Shown in pieces: positions 51,463-62,300 of a stretch of DNA of 64,000 bases (positions are counted from its first letter, which is position 1; each line of letters starts with the position of its first letter). Source of the stretch: Amblyornis subalaris (lineage: Eukaryota; Chordata; Aves; Passeriformes; Ptilonorhynchidae); the NCBI GenBank assembly GCA_018881555.1, contig JACAXG010000008.1:12677316-12741315 (forward strand). Direction: 5' to 3'. The notes under the pieces are model-generated. The model searched no databases. It was given only the letters and a program-made list of their open reading frames with translations, and was not told where the DNA came from. The position numbers and the translations under genes were made by a program.

Positions 51463-52769
51463 ACTTAGTAATGTTGGGTTTTTCTCTTCAAATCATCTCA
51501 AGGATTAAGCTTTCCAGTTTAAGAATGCTAATATCATTCCAGATTTGATAAGCTTGTTTTAGTTCTAGCACTTTTAAAATGCCTCTCCTTTTGAAAGGGT
51601 GAATTTNGATTGTGGCAGGAGGGGGGTGGTGGTGGGGTGAGGTGGGCTTGGACAATAAAATGTACCAAAAAGGATGGATAAAATGTAAAATTATGAGTGT
51701 GAAGTAAAGAGGAAAAGCAATGTACATAAATATGTTCAAGTGACTGTCACAGTTAGTAATCCTGGTGTCCAGAGGGGAGTCTGAGAGGTTGCAGCAGTGA
51801 ACAGGCAAGAGGCTGTGAAAAGCCTGAGGTGTCAAGTGTTTCCAGGATCACCATGAGGGACNGCAAAATGAGGAGAGGGATGTGGACACTCATCTAAATC
51901 TGATGTATGAGCACTCTGAGAGAAGGGTGAGTGATGAGGTGTGCTGCTCTCAGGAGAGGGATGTCAGTGGTCTGAGTGGCAGATTTGTCCCTTTGTGACA
52001 AATCTTAGCAACCCGTTTGCTCTTCTGCTCCTGATGAGGACAGTCAGTGCACTTGTAGCTTATGAAAGAAGAATAGAGGTAAAAGCAGAGGTTGTCTTGA
52101 CTGACAAAGAAAGGTAAGCAAAGAAACTGGCCTTGGGTGTCCTCTGGGACTACAAAACAAAATTTAACTGTGGCCTTTGTTTCCCTAGATTTGCTCTGCA
52201 GCACTGAGAAGAACAACACCAGGATGATGACCTGAAACTTGAAGATCTGTTACGAGACACCAGGAACAGTAAGTTTAAGCTCTATGAAGCTCAGTACCAA
52301 GAANCAGTTGCCAGAATCTGGGTAAAAGATAGGCCCAAAATTGAATTCCAAGGTAGAAAAAGTACTCCTCCTGTTGCACGTTTAGCATGGTCAAGTTTAG
52401 CGTGACCACCTGAATGAAGGATTCTACCTTAGAGGTTCCCGTTATCACAGAAGTATTTCTATCTTGAAGTTTCTTGAAGTTTCACAGAATTTCTATAATT
52501 TGAAAGCTACATTAGAACTTTAGATACCAGTTTAATGGANTGCACTTTTTGAAAAAATTGATGTTTTATGGTGACACTGCCTGGCAATGAACAGACAATC
52601 CTTGATTCTCAGGATATAAGAGTCTGAAACCAAGTTCCACATATATGGAAGAAGNTTTGTGTCCTTTTAAAAGGAGGTTTCGGATCCAGAGTGGGCACTT
52701 CTTCCTTATTTAATGCTTACTCAGGAATACTAATTTTTAAATATTGTAATGTGTTCTACAGGTTGGTGC

Positions 52770-52782
52770 TGCCATCTGTTGG
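52770..52782 (-). promoter_or_regulatory. Weak CTCF-like motif between the two genes
   Basis: TGCCATCTGTTGG differs from the reverse CTCF core (TGCCMYCTRGTGG) at one important position. Its place between two differently acting genes would suit an insulator, but this is weak evidence. Confidence 0.2.
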
Positions 52783-55448
52783 AAACAATGGTGTAGTTTC
52801 ACAGCTGATTTGATTACATAAAATGCAAAATATTTTAAGATATTGAACATATTAATAATTATAAAATGAAAGTATTTNAAAAACCCCAAGTAGATATTTT
52901 CAAGCTTTTGCCTGAGGATCACGTATTTGTTAGAAAAAAAAAGTACTGGGTGATTTTCTGCTACTAATTCCGGGTTTTACAGAGCTCNCTCCAGACTATG
53001 CCCCATTTTGTCTCACCTTTTAATATCATAGGCATATTTTCTCCATGAGTAGTAAATGATACTAAAACTCTTTCCAAGTGTGTAAATTAGGTTTTGTTTC
53101 TGAGTTTTTCCAAAGGTTCTTCTCTTTGCATGGTCTGTGAAGAAAGATTGATCATACAGTTCTCCTATCTTTGATCTCCTGGCATCTGAAATTTTGTCAG
53201 CACAAAATTAACTCTTTAAACTTCTGAAGAAATTAGATGTGTTTTGTGTCACTAGAGTAATTTCTGGAAAGTAAAATAGTAATTTCTAGTTATTTAAATT
53301 AAACCATAACAATATGCTCAGATTCATTGGTTGCAAATTTCTAAATTTGCTTTCATAAAAGAATACCAAAGTAATGTCTGGAGCAAGCACCCAAGTTTGC
53401 TCCTTGAGCATGCAGCCCTCCTTTGTGTCTCGTTTTGTGGCTGTTAATCTGATCCAAGTGTGTTACAAATCATNTGATTTCAGAATCAAAGGGATCTGCA
53501 GCTGCCTTGTACTTGGGTGGGAAACCACTTGGTGCAGGCCAAGGAGTTGTGATCGAATGCTTGGCAAGTACCAGAAACCACAGAAACCAAAAACTAGAGA
53601 CAATAAGGTGACAGATTTTATAACCTTTTTTTGCTTCAGAGTATTAAGTAATCTTTTCCTATGGTGGTTTTTCACTGAACCTTTGTTTCGTGAACTGGGA
53701 TTTGTGGTACCTGTCTGATAGCTAGCAGGATTTAAGATGCACAATGTGATGNAGTGATCTGGAATTGTTAGAGCATTTATCAATTAGTACTTAGTAATTT
53801 TTGTGATGATCTCTCCCAGACTTAGGTTAATTAATACACAAAAATAATTCTGTACAACTGCGAAGACATATCTTGTTAAAGCAAGTGTAAATGAGGAAAA
53901 CTTCTTTATGTGTTGCTTAGTAAATAAGCAAGACTTCAGACTTTGTTTGGTCCAAACACCAATCAACTTAATTATTTGTGTACTGAAGACATGCACAGCC
54001 TGAAAGTGATTTTAACAGCTTTGCCAATTCAAAATTGATAAAGCAGTTTGACATGTAATGGATCAANACAGCCTTAAGTAGGACGAGATTGGTATTTCCA
54101 TTTTTTCCCCTGTATATGGAAATTCTATTTGAACAAGGTAAAGCACAGCAAAATTATTTCAATGATGTATCAACTCCTNTGTAATATTCTCTTTACCACC
54201 ACTGAATCCTCACAGAGGCAGGACATCACATTCTCAGGGAGACAGTCTTTATCCATAGGACAAACACTGCATTTGTGGGGTTTATTACCTCTGGATAATG
54301 GAACACCGTGTTTCTGCAGTTAGATAAATATTTGGTGTTATGTTTCTGTAATTTATGTAAATTATAGTACAGATACTAATTACCCTGTTTAGACTTCCCA
54401 AGTCCTCAAACACTTCTAAGAACTACTAATAGTTATTAGCTTATCTTAACACCCTGGAGGCTTCCACTAGCACCAGGCCATTTGTGAGCTGGTAGGTTAT
54501 TTATTTTCTGACTAAAANCTAATCTAAGAAGAGATTAATAAAATAAGAGGCTCAGGTTAAAATATCTGTTCCTTGCATACCTTGCANGCATGAAAACGTA
54601 CTATTTTTAAGGTCAATAGCTGCTTTCGAGGTGTCAATATAAATAGCTACACTTTATGAGTATTGAAGGTAATTGGTGTAAGCAGCTAATTAATATATAC
54701 ATTGTTTCAACAACTACAGCACTAATATACTTTTAACAAAGAAACAAATTATGNGCTTTTAATGTTTTGCTAGTTACTTTTAAAATGAAACATCTGGTAT
54801 TCGCATTTGCTAGGCACGGTAAAAACGGTTATTTTCAGCAAGCACTGTTGAATCCAGTGCATTCCTTGGAGATGCCAAAGAAAGGTCTTTGCTTTGGCTT
54901 TCACACATTCACACCCCTCTTGTACCAGTAGTTGTGAGCCTTGCAGGGGAATAAATGTTAATCTTCTGATCTGATACTGGCCTCTGGTATAGGTTATTTA
55001 GTGCTGTTTAACTCATTATGACACTATTAAAGAATCCTNCTGAAGTAAATGAAGATTTTTTTTTTGCTTGCCCTTCATGGTTAATAATGTATTTTTATTC
55101 TTTGAAGGTGAAACTGTGTTATTTTGTCCAGTGTCTTGGAAAAACCCCTTGAATCTGAGAGGAAGAAGTACGAGCTGGCACTCAGCGCAGTGAACTTNTA
55201 TTTGGCGTTGGGAGTTCGCCCAGACGGCTGTGCCAGCCCTGGAGCCGAGGCGGTCCTGGACTCGAAATGCCAGGGCGAGTTCGTGCCCAACGGCGGGTTC
55301 GCCCCGGGAGCCCCTTCCCGTCCGGCTGCAGGGCAGGAGCCTGTTCCGGCCGCGGCCTTCCCGGGAGCGCGGCGTCCCCTCGGGGCAGCGCTCCGGCCCC
55401 GCTTCGCCCGTGCCAGCCCTCGCTCCGGACCCACGGGAGGCGCCGCCG

Positions 55449-55710
55449 GTTGGCGGCGGGTCCCGAGCGGTGCCCGTGAGCGGGAGGGCGGCGGGTCGCG
55501 GGCGGTGCTGGTTGCCGGGAGCAGCGGACCCGGAGCGGTGCCCGTGGGCGGGAGCAGCAGGTCCGGGGCGGTGCCCGTGGGCGGACCCAGGGGTTCCGGC
55601 GCGGCGAGTCCCACGCGGTGCCCGTTGGTTGGGAGCGGCGGGTCCCGAGCGGTGCCCGTGGGCGGGAGCGGGGGGTCCACTGCGGTGCCCGGGGCGGGAG
55701 CAGCGGATCC
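55449..55710 (+). repeat. GC-rich 33-bp minisatellite upstream of TASOR
   Basis: Diverged tandem units of about 33 bases follow a pattern GGGAGCAGCGGGTCCCGAGC then GGTGCCCGTGGGC. GGGAG unit starts occur at 55482, 55517, 55550, 55631, 55664 and 55696, with a variant unit starting GGACCC at 55583. Spacings are 35, 33, 33, 48 (33 plus a 15-base insertion), 33 and 32. Because 33 is a multiple of three, the array keeps several frames open on both strands. It holds many GGGCGG boxes, so it may bind Sp/KLF factors. Confidence 0.85.
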
Positions 55711-55767
55711 GAAGAGGGCTCGCCCCGCCCCATCGCGTGGGCACTGCTCGCGCCCTGGCCGCACCCT

Positions 55768-55840
55768 TATTTATAACGTACGCCGCGAGCGGATTGGCCG
55801 GACCGGCCGCAGCCCCGCCCCTTTGTGCTGCCGCCATGTT
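55768..55840 (+). promoter_or_regulatory. TASOR: TASOR core promoter elements
   Basis: In order there is a TATA-like TTTATAA at 55770-55776, an inverted CCAAT box (ATTGG, 55793-55797), a GC box GCCCCGCCCC (55812-55821) and GCCGCCATGTT (55830-55840), the reverse complement of the YY1 site AANATGGCGGC. YY1 sites of this kind usually lie just downstream of a start site, so initiation near 55.80-55.83 kb is inferred. Confidence 0.5.
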
Positions 55841-55877
55841 GTGTGTCGGGGCGGGGGCGGCCCGGGGGCTGCCGTGA
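55836..55877 (+). other. Short uORF (13 codons plus stop) in the presumed TASOR leader
   Basis: ATG at 55836 is preceded by GCCGCC (G at -3) and followed by T; the frame ends at TGA 55875-55877, 114 bases before the main start. If transcription starts upstream of it, this is a good-context uORF that allows reinitiation. The start site is not known, and the same ATG lies in the YY1-type motif. Confidence 0.4.
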
Positions 55878-55880
55878 GGC

Positions 55881-55904
55881 GGGCGGGCGGAGGGGGAGCC
55901 GGGG
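55881..55904 (+). promoter_or_regulatory. G-quadruplex motif in the presumed TASOR 5' leader
   Basis: Four G-runs on the sense strand (GGG, GGG, GGGGG, GGGG) are separated by loops of 1, 4 and 4 bases, matching the canonical G-quadruplex pattern. If transcribed, it would lie between the short uORF and the TASOR start and could slow scanning. Folding is not shown. Confidence 0.45.
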
Positions 55905-55991
55905 CGGCGCGGGCGCTGCTGGTGCTGGGCAGGGGCGCTGTGCTGGGGAGAAGAGAAGGCGAGGGCTGCCGGGCTCGCTTCTCCGGAGGGA

Positions 55992-56385
55992 ATGGCGGAT
56001 GCCGTGATCTCCAGTGGCGGCGAGATGGAGCCGGAGCAGCATCAGCGGACGGAGAAGACCAGCGCGGGCGTCCTCGGAGTGGAGAGTAACAGAGCAGGAG
56101 CCGCTGAGGACACCACACAAAATGGCGGACGCTCTGAGAGCGGTAGCGCTGGGGAGGCGCTGCTGGTGGCTGCTTCTGCTGCGGAGGACAAGGTCCTCAC
56201 AAACCTCAGCATCAGTAGCAGCAGCCAGCGCAGGAGCAGCATCTCGACGGCAAATGAACAGCAGCAGCAGCAGCAGCCGCCCAGCGGTGTGCTCGGGGGG
56301 CCGCCCCCTCTCCCTAAGCCCCCAGAAGACCAGCAGCCTGTTAGGAGGAACTTTCAGATCCCCAGGAAGAGCAGAGAAAAGAAAG
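55992..56385 (+). CDS. TASOR: TASOR coding exon 1 (residues 1-131)
   Basis: From MADAVISSGGEMEPEQHQ to FQIPRKSREKK plus one base (phase 1), donor GTTGTT. It is low in complexity, with acidic, Ser-rich and Pro-rich stretches and a six-codon CAG run. The conserved RRNFQIPRKSREKK at its end fixes the frame. The N-terminal residues have no close match that I recall, so the start is chosen from context. Confidence 0.92.
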
Positions 56386-59300
56386 GTTGTTCCTTCCCTT
56401 CCCCTCCCTTCTCCCTTGCTCCCCTCTCCATCCGATTCATCAGGCAGCTCTCAGACACCTCACACGGCTGCATGCAAACCCTGCGGGTGTGGAGGAGGCT
56501 CTGCTGGCTCGCACTCGCGAGGCTGCTGGGGAGCCGTTTTTAGTGTCAGGCTTTTACATTCTTTCCTCACCCCTCCTCTTTTCTTTCTCGCTTTTATTTT
56601 GCTACGAGGAGGAAAAAAAAAAAAAAAAACAAAACAAAAACTCGGCTTAAATTTCAGACCGTTGCTTTAAAAGGAGGAGAAGCTGGATGCGATCAGGGTG
56701 GGCTTGAGTTGGTCTCCGCTCTGCTTCTGGAGGTGCATTCGCATGTGGAGAAGATGGTTCTTTGGGACACGGACATCAGAGAAGATGGTTCGCTTTTCTC
56801 TTCCCCCTGACCTCCTCCCTGCAGGAGAGGGGTGTAGTCCTGGTTAGGATAGACTAAACAAACACTGAGCAGAGTTGTCCTTCATTGATGATACGCAGAA
56901 CACTGTTCTTATCTGGTGAAAGCTCTTTGCAGGGAGGAAGGGAGCATCCCACGTTCTCGTGCCTCGCCTTGGAAGCATTCTGCTTCCAAGTGTCCAGGCT
57001 TGGTTTTTTTTGTTTGTTTCTGAGTAACTCTCTAAAAGCCTGTGGTATTTCTTGCTTTTCACAAGACTCCACTGGTTTCTGCTTAACTTTTGTTTTTGTT
57101 AAGTGGAGTTGAAGACATGTCTGATTTCATCCCTGAAACTTAGTTCTTTTCCTTGTGCAATATGGAGTCAGTAATTTAGCCCATATCATAAAAATACTTG
57201 TTTGCATAGGCTTCTAGTTCTTCAGAGAAGAGTGTAACATCTTCTTGAGATGCTTTCTTCTGTAAGGAAGAGATGAAGGTAGGTTTATTTCATTATCCAG
57301 TCTTTTCCCTCCTTCCGTTTCTGGCAGTAATGTCCCCTTTTTCTTCCCATTCTTTCCCATTGCCACCCCGCCTTGGGGTGATACAAGTCTGGCAGAGATT
57401 CATAGTAAAAAGGACTGGGTTGATTTGGAGAAAAAAAGTCTCTTATAATTCATCTGACAGAAAAATACCTGGATGTAANGTGGTGCCCCATGAACTTCCA
57501 TATGTCACACCCAAGTGTGAATACATGTGAATACCATTAAATGTATTTCAGAAATGTTCTTAACCAATGATACTTGAAGTTCCTCATTAGCATTTGGTTC
57601 CAATGTGAATGAAAACTGACTTTTCATCAGGTCATCTAGTTCATCATTTGCCTATACAGAGGCATCTGCAGTGTGCAAAAAGTTTTAGGTTATGTGGTTC
57701 AAACCTCANNCTTCTGTGGCCTCTAGNNTAGAAGGGGAAGCCATTCTTACTTCAAAAACTGCCTTGCTAGTGTGAAGGTCATTTGACCTATTCTTAAGGC
57801 CTTACCTTTTAGTGTAGTTGTCTTTTTGTTCCTTTCCTTTTCAGCCTCCAGAAAGGTTCTTGGGCATTTTAATCATTCTGATGACTTACAGGTTCCAAAC
57901 CTCTCAAAGCAGACCGTGCTCCATTCAGNCCATGCTGCTTGTGGGCTTACAGTTGCTGACTATTGGTTGCTGAATGTAGAAACATCCTAGAAAAATTAGG
58001 ATTTAGCTGCTTATTTATCGTCTTTGGAATCTATCTCTTTCTCTGGAGACTTAAGTAGGGACTGAAAGTCAACAGAAAACCTTGTTAATCCGGAAAAATG
58101 CATCTGGAGGAAAGATGCCTCTTAAAAGTAGCTGTGGTTAGTTGGCACAGAGAATACTANTTCTGATTTCCTCATTCCTAGCATAGGAATTCAGGAAACA
58201 ACTGAAAGAAAGGTTGGCTGCAAAAAAAACAAAAGATTGTTTTTTTAAGGTGTGCCTGCATTTGTTTTCCTTCTTAGAACCATCTTGACAGTTTGTTTTC
58301 TTGGTACATAGAGTTTAGCAGTGGTGTTACGCTCTCTTGAGTAGCTTATCTGTCTTGTTTCTCTTCAGGCTTGTCCTGGCCTCTTCTAATTTGATTGTCA
58401 GATCTTCAGAGGTTTCCAAGTTTGCNTGAAACTTCAGAGATCCATAATAGGAGTAGGAAAGCAAATTTTTAGGATAAAACAGTGTAGGAGCACTTTTNAC
58501 TTGCTGAACTATATGAGTTGTCCCCTTAACAAAAGATAATTCCACAAATGATGCTGACTTTGCAGCCAGTGACTCTAAGGGGTTGCTTGATTAAAGCTGG
58601 GTGTTTGTTTCTGTAGTCTATCAAGGTAGCAAAGAACTGCTGATCCTCAGGCTGAGTGGGGGGAGAAAAGTCTTGCTTTTACCCCTGAAATTCTTGGCAA
58701 CACTTGCATGGAGGTCCAGGTTGTCCTTTTTCTACTTAATCATTTTGCCTGGTCGTTTATCTTCTAATTTTCCTTATCTTTGGTNGAGATGTGCATCTGC
58801 TATTTGCTACCTTGTATGTCTAGGTGGGGANCTCTGTCAGTCCTTGAACTTGGTAACTATTTAGGCCTTTTGAGAGCAAAAGAGGTTTTGGGCTGAAGAA
58901 GTCATAAAAGTAAAAATGTTACAGTTCATTAACACCACAGATTTTTGGTCTTAGTCTTAAAAAATGAAGACTGAAAAAAATGAAGACTTAAAAGAGTGCT
59001 TCTCAAATGGAGTTTTTGNAGCAGGAGCACTTGTGTGTGAAGAGTGCTAACATTCTGCCAACCTAGTTGATAAGAAAATCAGTAATTTACTTAGATTCAC
59101 TTAAAAGTTTGTTCAGNATTTCTCAAGGAGGGTGGCTCTGTCCTCATGTTCTGACTTAANAGAAAACAACCAAACCCACTAACTCCAATCTCAGTTTTCT
59201 GAAGTTGAAGCATCAGACAGCTGTGAAAGAAAAGTAGAGTCTCTCAGGCATGACATACNTCCAAACATCCAGTCCAGTCCCTGTCCCTTGACCAGTACTC

Positions 59301-62300
59301 ATTAACTAAACTCAGTTTCCACCCAAAAATAATTACATGTGTTCCAATGCCCTGGCTGGAAGCTGAACAAACNCAGTATTTATTTACTTATTTTTACCTA
59401 TGCAGAGCAAGCCAGCAAAACCCACAATAATTGACTTGTGTTATAAAGATGCTGCAGGTTAGTCCTTACCTTAACTACTGTTTAATTAACACAGGTCAGT
59501 AGAGGAGCAGCATACCTCCATCAGCTTTGTACAGCAAGCCTGGAAGATACGTATGTGCACACTACTGGGCTTTGAAGTGATGTAGGGCTGGAAATGAGCT
59601 TGGTAATTTCCTTGTTTGCCTGGGACTACAGGCTTTGGTGACTGCTGAAGGGCTAGTTTAGTACTTCTACTTTGTTTTGCTTTAGTTTTGTCTTCTGAAC
59701 TCCTTCCTTGAAGTGAGGTACANGCCATGCTATGGTGACATTAATGTTTTAGACCATCACTGCCCTTGAACACCACAGTTTCAGTGACAAACTGAGAAGT
59801 ATTGCCTTGCTGCTCACCTCNGGGTAGTGTTTCAGGTTTTAATTAAGAACATGAAGTCTGCAGTGCCTCAAGTTCTGGAAGAAAAAACTGCAACAATCTT
59901 AAAAAAAAATTTCTAGTCTTCTGTATTCCATAATTTAAGGAATAGGTAGGCCTCTTCCATAAATGTGTTGATAACTAAGTGTACAGTAGTTTATGTAGGT
60001 TCTCCCTAGCAGGAAAACAGAGGGAGTTGGTGGTTTTGGGCAAGTCTGTCTCAGCTAGCTCCTGAGAGCTTTCCACAAAGCAGATGTTTAAACACAAATA
60101 GGAACATAATTGACAATATTTGCACATATGATGGGATTTTAACTGATGTAATAATGTGCCTCTTCCTGGACTTGCATCTGGGAAAGTGGGTAAGACATTG
60201 TATATGGTGGCTCTTTCTAGCTCACTCTGCAGTGCTTTCCACTTGTTTGGGCTCCAGATGGGAGAGGCTGNTTTTGTCTGAGCATGTGTCCTGGGGGAAG
60301 GAGGGAGAAGGGATAAAGTACAGTAAACACTTCAGAAAACAGGAAATTTGGTCACAGATAAACTCCTGCCTTAACTGGTCCTTTTTGAGGAGCTGGCAGC
60401 ATGTGAACCCCAGGCCTTTGTGACAGGGAGTTATTAAACCTTAGTGTTGTAGTGCCTGAGAGGTGTTTGGGGCTGGGGTGGAACAGAGGATGCTTTTCCA
60501 GTGTGTGCATACCTACAGCAGGCTTGTTTTCTATTTTATTAGTAAGCATTTCTCTCTTCAGTAAAAGAGCATTCAGTCCTAGTAATACTAAGTTGAAAAC
60601 TCCATTCACTTTCAATTCTCTCCTCCCATATTGCTGTCAGCTTTTCAGAAATGAAAGCGTTGTTACTAAAAAGGGTGTTGTTTCTAAATCTGAAAGGATA
60701 TGGTTTCTAAATCACTTTCATAACTTCCGCTCTTAAAAAGTCACTTGCTCATTGTTGCTGGTGCTGGAATCATTGCTTGAGATTAGTTTGCAGATGTGGT
60801 ATTGCATTCTGAAGTGTGCAGCTTTTACCAATTAACACAAACCAGTTTTCATTGGGATCGTTTGTTTTATATTGAGGCTAACGCAGTAAATCTCTGCAAA
60901 TGAGGGAAAGATTGCTGTCTAAATCTACTGCCATATTATTTAATGAAATTGGAGAATATACTCTGAAGATGTAATTAAATTTAATTTGTTGTTAGAGTAG
61001 TGGTAGATTGTTTTTTTCTGTGAGACTTGTGCTATTGTAGTCCTTCCTAACTATTGTAATTACAGTAAAAATCTTGCACTTTTGGTGTGTGTTTTGGAAG
61101 TTACCCTGAGGAGAAAAAACACTTGTTGTGGTGCTGTGCTAGTTCAGTTCCCCCAGAGATGCTGGTTTCCAAGCCACTACTCTCAAAATCTGCACTCCCA
61201 TTCTCTGCTGGCTCACTCTGGGGTTGCTCTTCTGATCAGTTTGTCACCTTGGTACCCAAACACAGAAAGAAGCTCAGGGACATGAATGCTTCCCTGTGGG
61301 AACTCAGGCAAAGGTTTGGCCAGAAGGGAATTTGTACAACAGCAGATGAAGGGCTTTCCTTTTAAAGCAGTTATCATAAGGGATAAAATCATCAAGCATG
61401 AACACAGGCAATGGGGTTTTTTTAATAATAGGAGCTTAGTTGTCTTCTTTAAACAGCATTGAATTCCTTCATATTTAGCTTAATTGCCATAAGCAAACAA
61501 ACACAAAACCCCATAATAGTTCTGAAGGGAGGCCAAGCTATGAAACTCTTGTTGAGGCTTTTATTAGAACAATTTGTTCTTGCTTCTTAATTAAAAAANT
61601 TAATTAGTTAATTACAGTTCTGAAAGTTTAATTGCAGTGTTTTGCAGAACATATTAGATGTTTTTCAAGGGCTAAATTCAGACTTGAGGTGCTTCCCTTA
61701 CAAACTTCTGAGAACTAGTAGCTGCTCAAGAGTAATATTAAAAAGACATAAAGAAATGTGATTTTTTTTNAAGATGCTATAATTCTAGGCAACATTAAGA
61801 CAAATTTCTGAACTCCATATTTTCCAAATATTTTAGGTGTTTTGTATTCTAAATTGAATCACAAACCATTTGTCTTCATGCATAAACTGTCAATGAACTG
61901 GAAAATTTTTGATGTTTTTCACATGTATATTGGTGCTAACTATTTTATTTCTTCTCTTTTATAGCCCTCTTTCAGCCAGTACTTCCAGGTTCTCGAGAGT
62001 TTGAGGATATTTTGAAGATTCTGCATTCATCTTACTTGGATCCAAGTTCGGTGTCCAATTTTAAATACAAGAAAGCCAGCTTGGTTCATAGTGAACTGTT
62101 GGAAAAGGAAGTGAGTATATTTATGGCTTCTGCTTTGGAATAAGTTACCAGTCAAATGACAGTGCTGCTTCTCAGTGTAGAGGCAGAGACCTGGAGATTA
62201 TTTTCAGTTATGTGGTTGGTACTTAATTGCAGACTCACATCCCCAGAAATGTAACAGCTATTTTTCAGGCAAGCTCATGACTGCATAGTTATAAACTCTT

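Larger units (their letters stand above)
50975..55185. other. Intergenic spacer between ARHGEF3 and TASOR
   Basis: About 4.2 kb of AT-rich sequence has no recognisable exon. It holds two distal AATAAA hexamers, a G-rich tract at 51620-51650 and a weak CTCF-like motif at 52770. An 89-codon minus-strand frame at 51950-52219 resembles nothing I know. Confidence 0.7.
55190..56370 (+). promoter_or_regulatory. TASOR: CpG island / promoter of TASOR
   Basis: More than 1.1 kb of very GC- and CpG-rich sequence begins abruptly and runs through the minisatellite, a plausible core promoter near 55.77-55.84 kb and all of coding exon 1. Its composition produces long open frames on both strands that are not genes. 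Confidence 0.85.

Noticed and set aside
51950..52219. 89-codon minus-strand frame with several Cys residues between the two genes
   Set aside because: It resembles a small secreted protein only loosely, with no clear signal peptide, no cysteine pattern I can name and no promoter or poly(A) signal in support.
55016..55837. 273-codon minus-strand open frame, Pro/His/Arg-rich with repeated units
   Set aside because: It is the complement of the 33-bp minisatellite and CpG island. The repeats come from DNA of period 33, equally long frames exist in other frames, and the frame contains ambiguous bases and AT-rich flanks with no protein similarity.
55124..56089. 321-codon plus-strand open frame upstream of and overlapping the TASOR start
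   Set aside because: It runs through the minisatellite and the core promoter and overlaps TASOR exon 1 in a different frame. Its Gly/Ala/Arg composition simply reflects GC content.
56748..56791. 13-base direct repeat GAGAAGATGGTTC, two copies 31 bases apart
   Set aside because: It is too short and has only two copies, with no inserted element between them, so it is not a convincing target-site duplication.
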